Made by a program: the position numbers and the translations under genes. Positions 28,961 to 37,636 of a DNA stretch of 64,000 nt are shown in pieces. Below the pieces are notes generated by a model. That model was not told the DNA's origin and did not search any database. It saw only the letters and a program-made list of their open reading frames with translations. Each line of letters opens with the position of its first letter. Within the stretch, counting starts at the first letter, position 1. Source of the DNA: Thermocrinis albus DSM 14484 (lineage in GTDB: Bacteria > Aquificota > Aquificia > Aquificales > Aquificaceae); assembly GCF_000025605.1 (NCBI RefSeq), contig NC_013894.1, positions 1,287,529 to 1,351,528 of the forward strand, in the 5' to 3' direction.

Positions 28961-30263
28961 AAGAAGTGTTCTCTCAAGAGTGGAGGGTACCGCCCAGCTA
29001 ATCTTAGAGTGGAAAGAAGGGCGTATAACGGACGCAAAGATAAGCATTCCTTCAGCACGGGGTATAGAGAGGGTCCTCATCGGTAGACCCATCATGGACG
29101 CTTTGGTGATCAATCCACGGGTGTGTGGGATATGTGGTCATGCACATCTCATGGCTACTGTTAGGGCAATAGAGGCTATTATACCAAAACTGAAGGTACC
29201 CGAAAAAGCCCAACTCCTCAGGGACATAACCCTGTCCTTGGAAATACTACAGAATCACATAAAGTGGTTCTATCTCTTTGTACTGCCCGACTTTACAGTT
29301 TTCTTCCCTCAACTCTCCCCACAGCTGGAACCTTTCAAAGGTAGCCGATGGAGATCCGCTGTAACCCAGGCAAGCCTCATAGGTAGAGGAATAGCCCTCC
29401 TTTCTGGACAGTATCCTCACAACTCTTACGCCGTCCCTGGAGGTATAACCTCCTGCCCGGGGGAAGGGGACATAGTGCAGGTCCTTCAGGTACTTAGAAG
29501 CACAAAAGATTTTTTCCTCAGAAACGTTGTAGGAATGGAAGAAGAGGATTTTTTGAAGATACGGCAGTCGGGAGATTGGGAGATGCTAAGAGGTGACGTA
29601 GGGATGTTTATACAGCTGTGTGGGGATCTCGGTATGATGTCAACAGGCGTATCTTATGGTACCTTCTTTACGGGGGGTGAGATATTCCCCTGCATAAAAC
29701 CGGGACACCACACAGGGAAGAAGAAGGTGTGCTTCGTAAATCTATCTAAAATTACAGTAAGGTCCTCGTTTCCTTATTCTTCCGCCAGCTACGTAAGGTA
29801 CAACGGTACTCCCTACGAAACAGGACCGCTGGCTCGTCAGCTGATAAACTCTAACCCTTTTGTTAAGAGGATGTATCAGAAATACGGGGGAAGTTATCTC
29901 GTTAGAGTGCTGGCAAGAGTTTTGGAAATATGGGAGATAATAACGATCCTTGAGCAGAAACTGAAAAGACTTCTGGAGGTGTCTCATGAGAGGTCCTGCG
30001 TACCTCAAGAAACGGCCCACCTCTCCGGTGAAGGATGGGGTGTGGTAGAAGCTGCAAGGGGTACCCTCATACACAGACTGGTGGCCGATAGGGGAACCAT
30101 AGTGGGATATCAGATCATCACACCCTCCCAGTGGAACTTGGGACCGAGGTGCGACAGGTTCTTAGGTGTTGCTGAAAGAGCCCTGTTGGGGTTAGATAAC
30201 CCAGTGAAAGCAGAGATGGTGTTGAGGAGCTTCGATGTATGCTCAGTATGCACAACCCATTAG
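28950..30263 (+). CDS. Second group 2-type [NiFe]-hydrogenase large subunit, without cleavable tail
   Basis: 437 residues. L1 PRVCGICGHAH with Cys59 and Cys62, L2 SFDVCSVCTTH. The protein ends exactly at the last histidine of L2, so there is no C-terminal peptide for a maturation protease to remove. This is known for regulatory hydrogenases (HoxC/HupV) but unusual for an uptake-type enzyme. The protein is about 100 residues shorter than its Huc-like neighbour. hypF begins 29 bases before this stop in another frame. Confidence 0.9.
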   Translation: MIVRRSVLSRVEGTAQLILEWKEGRITDAKISIPSARGIERVLIGRPIMDALVINPRVCGICGHAHLMATVRAIEAIIPKLKVPEKAQLLRDITLSLEILQNHIKWFYLFVLPDFTVFFPQLSPQLEPFKGSRWRSAVTQASLIGRGIALLSGQYPHNSYAVPGGITSCPGEGDIVQVLQVLRSTKDFFLRNVVGMEEEDFLKIRQSGDWEMLRGDVGMFIQLCGDLGMMSTGVSYGTFFTGGEIFPCIKPGHHTGKKKVCFVNLSKITVRSSFPYSSASYVRYNGTPYETGPLARQLINSNPFVKRMYQKYGGSYLVRVLARVLEIWEIITILEQKLKRLLEVSHERSCVPQETAHLSGEGWGVVEAARGTLIHRLVADRGTIVGYQIITPSQWNLGPRCDRFLGVAERALLGLDNPVKAEMVLRSFDVCSVCTTH

Positions 30264-32502
30264 ACTGAGAGTACACCTAAATGGGACCGTGCAGGGGGTG
30301 GGCTTCAGACCCTTTGTGTTCAAACTAGCCAAAAGTCTTAACCTAAAGGGTTTTGTGATAAACGACTCATCAGGTGTAACTATAGAGGTAGAAGGTGACA
30401 GGTCCTCTTTGGATGAGTTTCTCATCAGACTTCACACCGAAAAGCCAGCACTGGCTCATATCTACTCCCAGGAGGTGGAGTATCTGGAACCGGTTGGATA
30501 CGAGGACTTTGAGATAAGAGAAAGTCAGGAAGAGGGGAAAAAGGAGGTCCTCATTCTTCCTGATATAGCGACGTGTGATCAATGCCTGGAGGAAGTTTTC
30601 GACAGGAACAACAGAAGGTTTATGTATCCTTTTACTAACTGCACCAACTGTGGACCACGGTTCACCATCATAGAGCGCTTGCCTTACGACAGACCTAACA
30701 CCAGTATGCGTGTCTTCAGCATGTGTCCAGACTGTCTGCGAGAGTACGAGGACCCCAATGACAGACGTTTTCACGCACAACCCAACGCATGTCCACACTG
30801 TGGTCCTTACGTGAGCCTCTACGATTGCTCAGGGAGGCTTTTGGCAACCCATCAAGAGGCATTGGAACTAACGGTAAAGGCACTTATGGACGGTAGAATA
30901 GTAGCGGTAAAGGGAATAGGAGGTTTCCACCTTATGTGTAGTGCCGTCAACGAAGAGACGGTACGTACCCTCAGGGAAAGGAAGAGAAGACAGGAGAAAC
31001 CTTTTGCCGTTATGTTCAGAGACATTCATCAGGTTTTACTCTACGCCGAACCTGATCCCTTAGAGATAGCCCTTCTACTGTCACCACAGAGACCCATAGT
31101 CTTGGTAAAGGGAAAAGGTGGTCTTGCCCCTTCGGTGGCACCAGGCTTGAAGAAAATAGGCGCTTTTCTCCCTTACTCACCCCTTCATCATATCCTCTTG
31201 TCTTCTTTAAACGTTCCTGTTATAGCCACATCAGGTAACATGTCCGACGAGCCTATAGTTAAGGATAACCACGAAGCTCTCTGTAAACTTTCCCACTTTG
31301 CTGATCTGATCCTATTACACAACAGGGATATCGTCAGGAGATGTGATGATTCGGTGATCAAGGTGGTGGGTGGTGTACCTTTACCCATCAGACGTTCCAG
31401 AGGTTACGCTCCTTTACCTATAACGTTGCCTAAAAGACTCAACAAGAAGGTTCTTGCGGTGGGTGGCATGTTGAAGAACACCTTTGCCCTCGCATGGGAC
31501 GATAAAGTGATAATGAGCCAGCACGTTGGTGATGTGGAGAACTATGAGACCTTGAAAAACTTTGAGGATATGGTAAAGGACTTGATGCGTCTCTACGAGT
31601 TTGTACCCGAGGTGGTGGTATGTGATCTTCATCCGCGATACGAAACAACCCGTTGGGCTCACGAGTTTTCCACTACTAATGGAATACCCCTGGTAAAAGT
31701 ACAGCACCACTACGCCCATATCCTCTCCTGTATGGCTGAGAATGGTATCACGGAACCAGTACTGGGAATAGCGTGGGATGGTACAGGTTACGGTGATGAT
31801 AACACTCTGTGGGGAGGAGAGTTTTTACTGTGTAGGTACGGCTCTTACAAAAGAGTGTTTCACTTCAGGCAGTTCAGGCTTTTGGGAGGTGAAAAAGCTG
31901 TGAAGGAACCGGCCCGTGTCGCCCTCGCCATACTACTGGATGTGCTGGGAGAGGAGGTGTTAAACAGAGATCTTCCCACCGTAAGATACTTTGACTCCAA
32001 GAGTTTGGAGAAGCTGTACATAATGTATAAGAGGGGTATAAACTCACCCTTCTCCTCCTCTGCGGGAAGATTGCTGGACGCTGTTTCATCTCTTTTGAAC
32101 TTAAGACATAGGGTAAGCTACGAGGGGCAGGCGGCCATGATGCTGGAAGACATGTACGATCCTCTTGTGAAGGATCACTACCCATACATTCTGGAGAACG
32201 GCCTCATAGACTGGAGACCCATCTTCTTGGCATTACTGGAAGACAGGAGTGGAAAGGGACCCTCACGGTTCATAAACACTTTGGCCCATATCTGCAAAGA
32301 TGTAGCCCAGACAGTAGGGCTGGAAAGGGTCTGCCTTTCGGGTGGTGTTATGCAGAACGATCCTCTGGTAAGCAGGATAAAAGAACTCCTTACGGAGGAA
32401 GGATTTAAAGTCTTCACTCACCAAAAAGTACCTGCAGGGGATGGAGGACTGTGTCTGGGTCAGGTAGCGTCACTGTTGGAACCGTTTCCTATACAGCTGT
32501 GA
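30235..32502 (+). CDS. hypF: Carbamoyltransferase HypF
   Basis: 755 residues. Acylphosphatase domain with GTVQGVGFRPFVFKLA, zinc-finger region (CDQCLEEVF, CTNCGPRFT, CPDCLREY, CPHCGP), YrdC-like domain (KGIGGFHLMC, KRRQEKPFAVM, TSGNMSDEP), and a Kae1-like domain (KVQHHYAHILSCMAENG, GIAWDGTGYGDD, LSGGVMQN). HypF makes thiocarbamate on HypE from carbamoyl phosphate for the Fe-CN ligands. The ATG lies inside the large-subunit gene; no later start keeps the first strand. The TGA abuts the mobile-element remnant, whose end may supply the stop codon. Confidence 0.96.
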   Translation: MYAQYAQPIRLRVHLNGTVQGVGFRPFVFKLAKSLNLKGFVINDSSGVTIEVEGDRSSLDEFLIRLHTEKPALAHIYSQEVEYLEPVGYEDFEIRESQEEGKKEVLILPDIATCDQCLEEVFDRNNRRFMYPFTNCTNCGPRFTIIERLPYDRPNTSMRVFSMCPDCLREYEDPNDRRFHAQPNACPHCGPYVSLYDCSGRLLATHQEALELTVKALMDGRIVAVKGIGGFHLMCSAVNEETVRTLRERKRRQEKPFAVMFRDIHQVLLYAEPDPLEIALLLSPQRPIVLVKGKGGLAPSVAPGLKKIGAFLPYSPLHHILLSSLNVPVIATSGNMSDEPIVKDNHEALCKLSHFADLILLHNRDIVRRCDDSVIKVVGGVPLPIRRSRGYAPLPITLPKRLNKKVLAVGGMLKNTFALAWDDKVIMSQHVGDVENYETLKNFEDMVKDLMRLYEFVPEVVVCDLHPRYETTRWAHEFSTTNGIPLVKVQHHYAHILSCMAENGITEPVLGIAWDGTGYGDDNTLWGGEFLLCRYGSYKRVFHFRQFRLLGGEKAVKEPARVALAILLDVLGEEVLNRDLPTVRYFDSKSLEKLYIMYKRGINSPFSSSAGRLLDAVSSLLNLRHRVSYEGQAAMMLEDMYDPLVKDHYPYILENGLIDWRPIFLALLEDRSGKGPSRFINTLAHICKDVAQTVGLERVCLSGGVMQNDPLVSRIKELLTEEGFKVFTHQKVPAGDGGLCLGQVASLLEPFPIQL

Positions 32503-32699
32503 ACTACCCCGCATCAAAGATGCGGAGCTTCGTGGTGGGTCTGGACACTTAACGTGTCCCTTACCACCACGGGCGGGTTCACACCGCCCCTACTCCTGCC
32601 TATACCGCCATATAGCGGTTTAGCGGAGCTACTTTTAACTCTTCTACTTCACCTATACCCCACCTTAAAGCCGTTGAACTCTCCTACCCAGGAGAGCGA
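32503..32699 (-). ncRNA. Omega-RNA-like structured end of the tnpB remnant
   Basis: On the minus strand, in order: ATACCCCA...TGGGGTAT outer stem with inner CTCTCCT-GGGT-AGGAGAG; ACCGC-TATATG-GCGGT; GGGCGG-TGTGAAC-CCGCCC; CGTGGTGG...CCACCACG enclosing GGACAC-GTTAA-GTGTCC; and a terminal CCGCATC-TTT-GATGCGG. A 3' scaffold overlapping the tnpB end and stopping at the element end is the arrangement of TnpB guide RNAs. Whether it is transcribed is unknown. Confidence 0.45.
32514..32648 (-). pseudogene. TnpB C-terminal remnant
   Basis: A 44-codon open stretch on the minus strand, closed by TGA at 32514-32516 and preceded by a stop at 32649-32651. The encoded end, GGVNPPVVVRDTLSVQTHHE followed by APHL, has the basic, proline-rich tail ending in EAP-hydrophobic that is common at TnpB C-termini. 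No start codon, no catalytic residues. Identification rests on pattern memory and the RNA-like end after it. Confidence 0.45.
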
Positions 32700-32769
32700 T
32701 GGGGTATTAGCTATACATTAAATTAATTCAGTAATGTTTTTGTGTCAACCCTTTCGGGGCTGGCTGTAT

Positions 32770-32794
32770 CCCCGCATCACGGATACGGGGTTTT
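32770..32794 (+). terminator. Probable terminator of the hypB-hypF operon
   Basis: CCCCGCATC-ACG-GATACGGGG (9-bp stem, one G-T pair) followed by TTTT on the plus strand. The stop codon of the convergent hynL gene (32793-32795) sits in the T tract. On the minus strand no T run follows. Confidence 0.6.
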
Positions 32795-34472
32795 AGCCCG
32801 CAAGTTTTTCTATAAAATGCACAGCACAGGCAAGACACGGATCAAAGGAGTGTATAGTTCTCAAAATCTCCAAGGGTTCCTCCGGATTGTGAACCGTATG
32901 ACCAACGATAGCCGCTTCGTAAGCGGAAGGTTGCCCCTTCTCATCACGAGGGCTACCGTTCCACGTGGTTGGAACCACCGCCTGGTAATTGGCTATCTTA
33001 CCCTCCTTTATGTGGATCCAGTGAGATAAGGATCCTCTTGGAGCTTCCATTATACCGACACCCTTTGCTTCTTTCGGCCATGTAGATGGATCCCATCTTC
33101 CTTCTTCAAATACCTTTGTATCACCGCGCTTTATATTATCTACTAACTGCTTCAACCACGTTTCCATGCTGCTTGCGTAGAGTTCTGTTTCTATACCCCT
33201 CGCCAACGTCCTGCCCATCGTTGAGAACATAGCCTTCTCCGGCAGATCAAGTTTGCCTAGTATTTCCTTTACCCTCTCACCTATCCCGTACATATCCCTG
33301 GCCATGAGTATAAGCACCCGTGCCAGCGGTCCCACCTCAACGGAGTAGCCCTTATAGCGTGGAGCCTTCAACCATGAGTACTTACCATCTACGTTCAACA
33401 GATCGTAAGGCGGTTTTGGGCCAGTGTACTTGAGGTTCGTCTCACCTTCCCAAGGATGCAAGGAACTGTTATCACCAGATGTGTAGGTATACCAGCTATG
33501 AGCGATACTTTCCTTTATCTCCATTATATCCACATCTTCGACATCCTTAAGATTCCTGCCCCTTACGAAACCCGGTGGTATGAACCATACGTTATCCCTG
33601 TGAATATCCCACATAGGTTCCCCCATAACCAAGAAGTTACCCAACCCTTCACCTATGAAGAACCAATCCCTGTAGTATTTGGCCAGCAAAAGTAGATCTG
33701 GCAGATAAACTTCTTCAACGAAGCTCTGCATTTCCTTTACTAGACTAGCCACCCTGTTTAGTTTTTCCATATTGATGGCACTATCACTGTCAGGATTAAT
33801 GGGTGAAGGCATACCACCTACCACAAAGTTAGGGTGTGGATTTTTACCGCCGAAGATGGTGTGAACCTGTACTATCTTGGTCTGCCAGTTGAGGGCATCC
33901 AGATAATGGGCTATGAGAAGAAGGTTCACCTCGGGGGGAAGTTTGTACTGGGGATGGTCCCAGTATCCCCTAGAAAAGATCCCCAACTGTTTCCTCTCAA
34001 CCTGTTGTTTTAACTTCTTTTGCACCTCCGCAAAGTAAGCAGGACTAGCTTTCTCATAACTGGAAATGCTCTTCGCCAGCTGTGATGTAGTCTGTGGATC
34101 AGCCTTTAACGCCTCTACGGGATTAACCCAGTCAAGGGAGTGGAGATGGTAGAAGTGTACCACATGGTCGTGAACAAATAGGGTGCCTATCATAAGCTTT
34201 CTGATGAGAGAAGCGTTCTGTGGTATCTTCCACTGTAAAGCATCCTCCACAGCCCTGACAGATGCAATGGCATGCACCGTGGTACAAACACCACATATCC
34301 TCTGTGCCAGTGCCCATGCTTCACGTGGATCTCTTCCCCTCAGTATTATCTCTATACCCCTTACCATAGTTCCAGAGCTGTAGGCCTTTTGTACAACACC
34401 GTCTTTTATCTCCGCTTCTATCCTAAGATGGCCCTCTATTCTGGTCACAGGATCTATCACCAATCTCTTCAT
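32793..34472 (-). CDS. hynL: Isp-type [NiFe]-hydrogenase large subunit (HynL-like, group 1)
   Basis: 559 residues. IDPVTRIEGHLRIEAE, L1 QRICGVCTTVH (Cys60, Cys63), NPHPNFVVGGMPSPIN, and L2 SFDPCLACAVH near the end. After the final His only FIEKLAG remains, a 7-residue tail instead of the usual roughly 15 residues; the stop falls in the hairpin at the mobile-element edge. Catalyses H2 oxidation in the periplasm with the Tat-exported small subunit. Good RBS (AAGGAGGT). Its start overlaps the isp2 stop by 4 bases. Confidence 0.93.
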   Translation of the reverse strand: MKRLVIDPVTRIEGHLRIEAEIKDGVVQKAYSSGTMVRGIEIILRGRDPREAWALAQRICGVCTTVHAIASVRAVEDALQWKIPQNASLIRKLMIGTLFVHDHVVHFYHLHSLDWVNPVEALKADPQTTSQLAKSISSYEKASPAYFAEVQKKLKQQVERKQLGIFSRGYWDHPQYKLPPEVNLLLIAHYLDALNWQTKIVQVHTIFGGKNPHPNFVVGGMPSPINPDSDSAINMEKLNRVASLVKEMQSFVEEVYLPDLLLLAKYYRDWFFIGEGLGNFLVMGEPMWDIHRDNVWFIPPGFVRGRNLKDVEDVDIMEIKESIAHSWYTYTSGDNSSLHPWEGETNLKYTGPKPPYDLLNVDGKYSWLKAPRYKGYSVEVGPLARVLILMARDMYGIGERVKEILGKLDLPEKAMFSTMGRTLARGIETELYASSMETWLKQLVDNIKRGDTKVFEEGRWDPSTWPKEAKGVGIMEAPRGSLSHWIHIKEGKIANYQAVVPTTWNGSPRDEKGQPSAYEAAIVGHTVHNPEEPLEILRTIHSFDPCLACAVHFIEKLAG

Positions 34473-35776
34473 GATTCACCTCCTTCTAAAGCGTCGGCTA
34501 CTAGTTCTACAATACTTATGAACTTGTAATCTCTGTTAAATTCTTGCGCACTCTTGTTAAGGGCAAGCATACAGTTAGCACAGTAACAGGCTACGTTTTT
34601 CACTCCCGTCTTATCAAAGAGTTCAGCCTTGGTTAGGAATGCCTTCTGTCTGTGATAATCTGCATCACGCACAACGACAACGCCACCGCCTCCCCCACAA
34701 CATATGTTCTTCTCTGGCATGTCTACGGAGTCAACGAAATTCTCTGCCAGAAGCTTTAGAATGTATCGTGGTTCTTTCAGAACCCCTCCCCTTCTTCCTA
34801 TCTGACACGAGTCATGTAGAGTAATTCTATCTACCACCTTCTTCTTTATGTGCAACCTACCCTCCTCCAGCATGAGGTATATGAACTCCACTATATTGAG
34901 CACCTTCAGGTCCCATTCCGAAGGGAACAGGTTGGGGGCTACAAACCTCATGGATTGATAAGCATGTCCACATTCTGGTGCAATAATCGTCTTAACCTCA
35001 AGCTCCTTAGCTCCGCGTAGTACCCTCCTCAGCAGCTCCTTACTTACCTCTCTATCCTGAAGAAATAGGCCAAAGTTGGTGGCCTCGTGTGCCACTGTGG
35101 ATACTGTCCAGTTTATTCCGGCGTGATGAAACACCTTTGCAGCAGCTGCTACCGAAGAGGGGAATTTCATAAGCTCGATAGAAGAAGGGATGTAGAGCCA
35201 TTCAGCCTTTTGGTCCACCGGAATCTCCACCTCCCATTCCTCACTTATAAACTCTATTCTCTGAAGAAACGTGGTTACATCCACACCGAGGGGACTTCCT
35301 TTCTCCAAGGCCGTGTTGGTAGCATCCACAAGATCTTTAGGTGCCATACCCACTGATGTCAAAGCCCCTCTCACTATACCTACGAGCCTTGGTGTATCTA
35401 TACCCATAGGGCACACCTTTGTACACCTGTCACACATAGTGCAGGTATAAAAAGCGAGCTTAACCTGCTCTTTCAACTCCTTCTCATCTATCTTTACGCC
35501 CATTCCAAGAGTCTTCTTGATCCTTCCCCAAAGAGTGAAGTTCTCTTTGTATATCTCCCTGAGAAGATCGGCTTTGTATGCTGGTGTTAGTGTCGGGTCT
35601 ATTTTACCGGATATATTCTCTCCCATATAGAAGAGGCAGGCTTCAGCACACAACCCACATCTCACGCACGACTCAAGATATGCAGCAACTTCGGCGTTTA
35701 TAGAAGCGACACAGAATTCATAGAACAACCTCGCCTCTCTTTCACCTATCTCTTCTGTTTTCTCTACCTTCATCAT
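34469..35776 (-). CDS. isp2: Isp2-like HdrD-type iron-sulfur protein
   Basis: 435 residues. Two [4Fe-4S] motifs, CVRCGLCAEACLF (about 37-50) and CTMCDRCTKVCPMG (about 110-125), then two cysteine-rich CCG-like regions (HDSCQIGRRGG...CCGGGGG and YCANCML). This matches the heterodisulfide-reductase D fold of Isp2, which with Isp1 links hydrogenase to the membrane quinone or thiol pool in Thiocapsa roseopersicina HynSL. The gene order hynS-isp1-isp2-hynL is the same here. Cytoplasmic side of the membrane presumed. Confidence 0.88.
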   Translation of the reverse strand: MMKVEKTEEIGEREARLFYEFCVASINAEVAAYLESCVRCGLCAEACLFYMGENISGKIDPTLTPAYKADLLREIYKENFTLWGRIKKTLGMGVKIDEKELKEQVKLAFYTCTMCDRCTKVCPMGIDTPRLVGIVRGALTSVGMAPKDLVDATNTALEKGSPLGVDVTTFLQRIEFISEEWEVEIPVDQKAEWLYIPSSIELMKFPSSVAAAAKVFHHAGINWTVSTVAHEATNFGLFLQDREVSKELLRRVLRGAKELEVKTIIAPECGHAYQSMRFVAPNLFPSEWDLKVLNIVEFIYLMLEEGRLHIKKKVVDRITLHDSCQIGRRGGVLKEPRYILKLLAENFVDSVDMPEKNICCGGGGGVVVVRDADYHRQKAFLTKAELFDKTGVKNVACYCANCMLALNKSAQEFNRDYKFISIVELVADALEGGES

Positions 35777-35788
35777 GTCACAACCTCC

Positions 35789-36463
35789 TCAAAAGGAAAC
35801 TCCCCTCTTGCCTACATTTCTTCCGTAAAAGAAAACGGACATAAAGTAATAGACAAAATGAGAGAGCCTACTGAAGGGGATGTAAAGGATCAGTACACAG
35901 GCAGACAGCATGTGAACGTTCAGCATCCAGAGGTAATACGCTCCTCCTGCCCACCGTGTAGCCAGAAGGCCTGAGAAGAGAACCAACCCTATAAGAAAGT
36001 TAGCAAGATATTCATCTTTTCCTGTTAAAAGCCTTAAGACAGGATTGAAGATACGGTGAACCGTGAGAGCGAAGAGAGAACCCAATGCCGAGTAAGCGAG
36101 TATGTCGGCAACTACCTGTGGTAGGTAAGGAGGCTCAAAACCCAGTATATCCCCCCAAAGGAAGGCATGTTGTGGAACAAAGAATGTGAGTCCCAAAAAG
36201 CCTAAGTGAAATAGGAATCCACCTACGTACTGTATACCTCTATGCGCGAACACCTCCAAAAAGAATCGCCATGCCTGGGAAGGCTTCAGAAGAACCTTCT
36301 CTATCGCCTTCAGTATAGGTTTACCCTTTGGAGGTGCGTAATCAGGTGGCAGGCCAAGGAAAAGTACTCTGAAGAATCTGTAGGCTATCCCAATAAAAAA
36401 CGCATAGACAGAAAGCTTCAGTAAATGCCCCCTGATGAGATCATAAAGCAGTATATCCGTCAT
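35789..36463 (-). CDS. isp1: Isp1-like cytochrome b (NarI-type) membrane subunit
   Basis: 224 residues with five predicted membrane helices. Histidines suited to haem b ligation lie in helices (FLFHLGFLGLTFF, LTVHRIFNPV, MLNVHMLSACV). The pattern is that of respiratory nitrate reductase gamma, DsrM and HdrE. Partner of Isp2 in the same operon; would carry electrons from H2 across the membrane. Starts 1 base after the small-subunit stop. Confidence 0.85.
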   Translation of the reverse strand: MTDILLYDLIRGHLLKLSVYAFFIGIAYRFFRVLFLGLPPDYAPPKGKPILKAIEKVLLKPSQAWRFFLEVFAHRGIQYVGGFLFHLGFLGLTFFVPQHAFLWGDILGFEPPYLPQVVADILAYSALGSLFALTVHRIFNPVLRLLTGKDEYLANFLIGLVLFSGLLATRWAGGAYYLWMLNVHMLSACVLILYIPFSRLSHFVYYFMSVFFYGRNVGKRGVSF

Positions 36464-36464
36464 C

Positions 36465-37511
36465 TCACTTACCTCCCTTCTTCGCTTGCTTCTTATTCAT
36501 ATAGGCTACTCCTGCACCTACCAGCGTTCCTACAGCAAGAGCCCCCAGCATTCCTTTAGGTCCAAAACCATCTGGCATTGCGGAAAGGGGTTTGTAGATG
36601 AAACCTCTGTCCCAGAAGTTGGGTTCCGAACAGCCAAAACATGGATGTCCCGACTGTATCGGGAAGCTAAGTCCCCCGTTCCACCTTATGGTGGCACAAG
36701 CATTCCTCGTTATAGGCCCCTTACATCCAACCTTGTAAAGACAGTATCCCTTCCTTGCTCCATCATCATCCAAACCGCTGGCAAACTTCCCTGCACTGTA
36801 AAAGGATCTCCTGTAGCATCTATCGTGTATCGTCTGTCCGTAGAAAACTTTAGGTCTACCCATACTGTCCAGCTCTGGCAGGCGCTCAAAAGCTATGAGA
36901 TGTACCAGAGTCGCCACGAGAACGTCCCCTATAGGAGGACAGCCTGGTAGATGGACAACGGTTTTCCCCTCCACCAAATCGGAGATGGGAACCGCCCCAG
37001 TAGGGTTAGGATATGCGGCAGGGATACCACCCCAACAGGCACAGCTACCAACAGCTACAATCCACTTTGCACCATCAATAGCCTCACGTAAAAGGTGATG
37101 GTTCGCCTTTCCACCTACAGTACAGTAGACTCCATCTTCAGCTGGTGTTAGGGCACCTTCCACTATAAGTATGTATCGGCCACGGTATTTTTTTATAGCA
37201 TCTTCCTTCGCTTGTTCTGCGTAAATACCGGAAGGCACCATGAGCGTTTCGTGATACTCCAGGGATATGAAATCGAGAAGAACGTCAGAGGGCATCACCG
37301 ATGTGGACCTTATGAAGGATTCAGAACAACCTGCGCAGTCCTGAAACTCCAACCAGATCACCACGGGTTTCTCCCTAAGTTCCAACGCACGACCAAAGGA
37401 CATCAACAGATTTGCTGGTAACGCAAGGAGGGAAGCTGTTACTGACACAAAACTCAAAAACTCCCTTCTCGAATAGCCCCTTCTACGAAAGAGATCCCAC
37501 ACGGTCTCCAT
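36465..37511 (-). CDS. hynS: Isp-type [NiFe]-hydrogenase small subunit with Tat signal (HynS-like)
   Basis: 348 residues. Tat signal RRGYSRREFL followed by a hydrophobic segment and mature start near EKPVVIWLEF. Proximal cluster DCAGCSES, AVGSCACWGGIP, LPGCPPIGD; distal and medial cluster motifs HDRCYRR, KGYCLYKVGCKGP and HPCFGCSEPNF. A C-terminal transmembrane helix (MLGALAVGTLVGAGVAYM) anchors it to the membrane facing the periplasm. RBS AGGAGGT. First gene of the hynS-isp1-isp2-hynL operon. Confidence 0.93.
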   Translation of the reverse strand: METVWDLFRRRGYSRREFLSFVSVTASLLALPANLLMSFGRALELREKPVVIWLEFQDCAGCSESFIRSTSVMPSDVLLDFISLEYHETLMVPSGIYAEQAKEDAIKKYRGRYILIVEGALTPAEDGVYCTVGGKANHHLLREAIDGAKWIVAVGSCACWGGIPAAYPNPTGAVPISDLVEGKTVVHLPGCPPIGDVLVATLVHLIAFERLPELDSMGRPKVFYGQTIHDRCYRRSFYSAGKFASGLDDDGARKGYCLYKVGCKGPITRNACATIRWNGGLSFPIQSGHPCFGCSEPNFWDRGFIYKPLSAMPDGFGPKGMLGALAVGTLVGAGVAYMNKKQAKKGGK

Positions 37512-37544
37512 ATCTACCTCCTATGAATGAGCTTTCATTATATA

Positions 37545-37572
37545 AATATATACCGAATATGATATAAGTCAA
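37545..37572 (-). promoter_or_regulatory. Probable promoter of the hynS operon
   Basis: On the minus strand TTGACT (37572-37567), 16 bases, TATATT (37550-37545). Predicted start near 37538, giving a 27-base leader with the AGGAGGT site. Confidence 0.6.
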
Positions 37573-37586
37573 GGTACTCAGTCTGT

Positions 37587-37600
37587 ATGATAAGTATCAT
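37587..37600. promoter_or_regulatory. FNR/CRP-type binding site between two hydrogenase-type operons
   Basis: ATGATA-AG-TATCAT, a perfect palindrome whose core TGAT-AAGT-ATCA equals the TGAT-N4-ATCA core of FNR boxes. Its centre is about 43 bases before the predicted start of the plus operon (class II activator position) and about 55 before that of the minus operon. Confidence 0.6.
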
Positions 37601-37601
37601 G

Positions 37602-37629
37602 TTGACTTAAATCAGAAAAGAGTTATACT
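37602..37629 (+). promoter_or_regulatory. Promoter of the hydrogenase-4-like operon (leaderless)
   Basis: TTGACT (37602-37607), 16 bases, TATACT (37624-37629), then 7 bases to the GTG start codon at 37637, so the transcript would start at the start codon. No Shine-Dalgarno sequence. Confidence 0.7.
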
Positions 37630-37636
37630 GAAACAC

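Larger units (their letters stand above)
32503..32769 (-). mobile_element. IS200/IS605-type (tnpB) element remnant
   Basis: The 267 bases between hypF and the hairpin before hynL contain no intact gene but are dense in perfect hairpins. Read on the minus strand the sequence ends with a terminal CCGCATC-TTT-GATGCGG hairpin followed by GGGGTAGTTCAC, which matches the style of IS605-family right ends. An open frame with a TnpB-like C-terminus precedes it. The tnpA gene and nearly all of tnpB are missing, so this is a remnant or miniature element. Confidence 0.6.

Noticed and set aside
30235-30263. A frameshift at the end of the second large-subunit gene that would add a C-terminal tail
   Set aside because: The alternative frame there is the N-terminus of HypF, whose conserved acylphosphatase strand starts at once; the large subunit ends cleanly with TAG.
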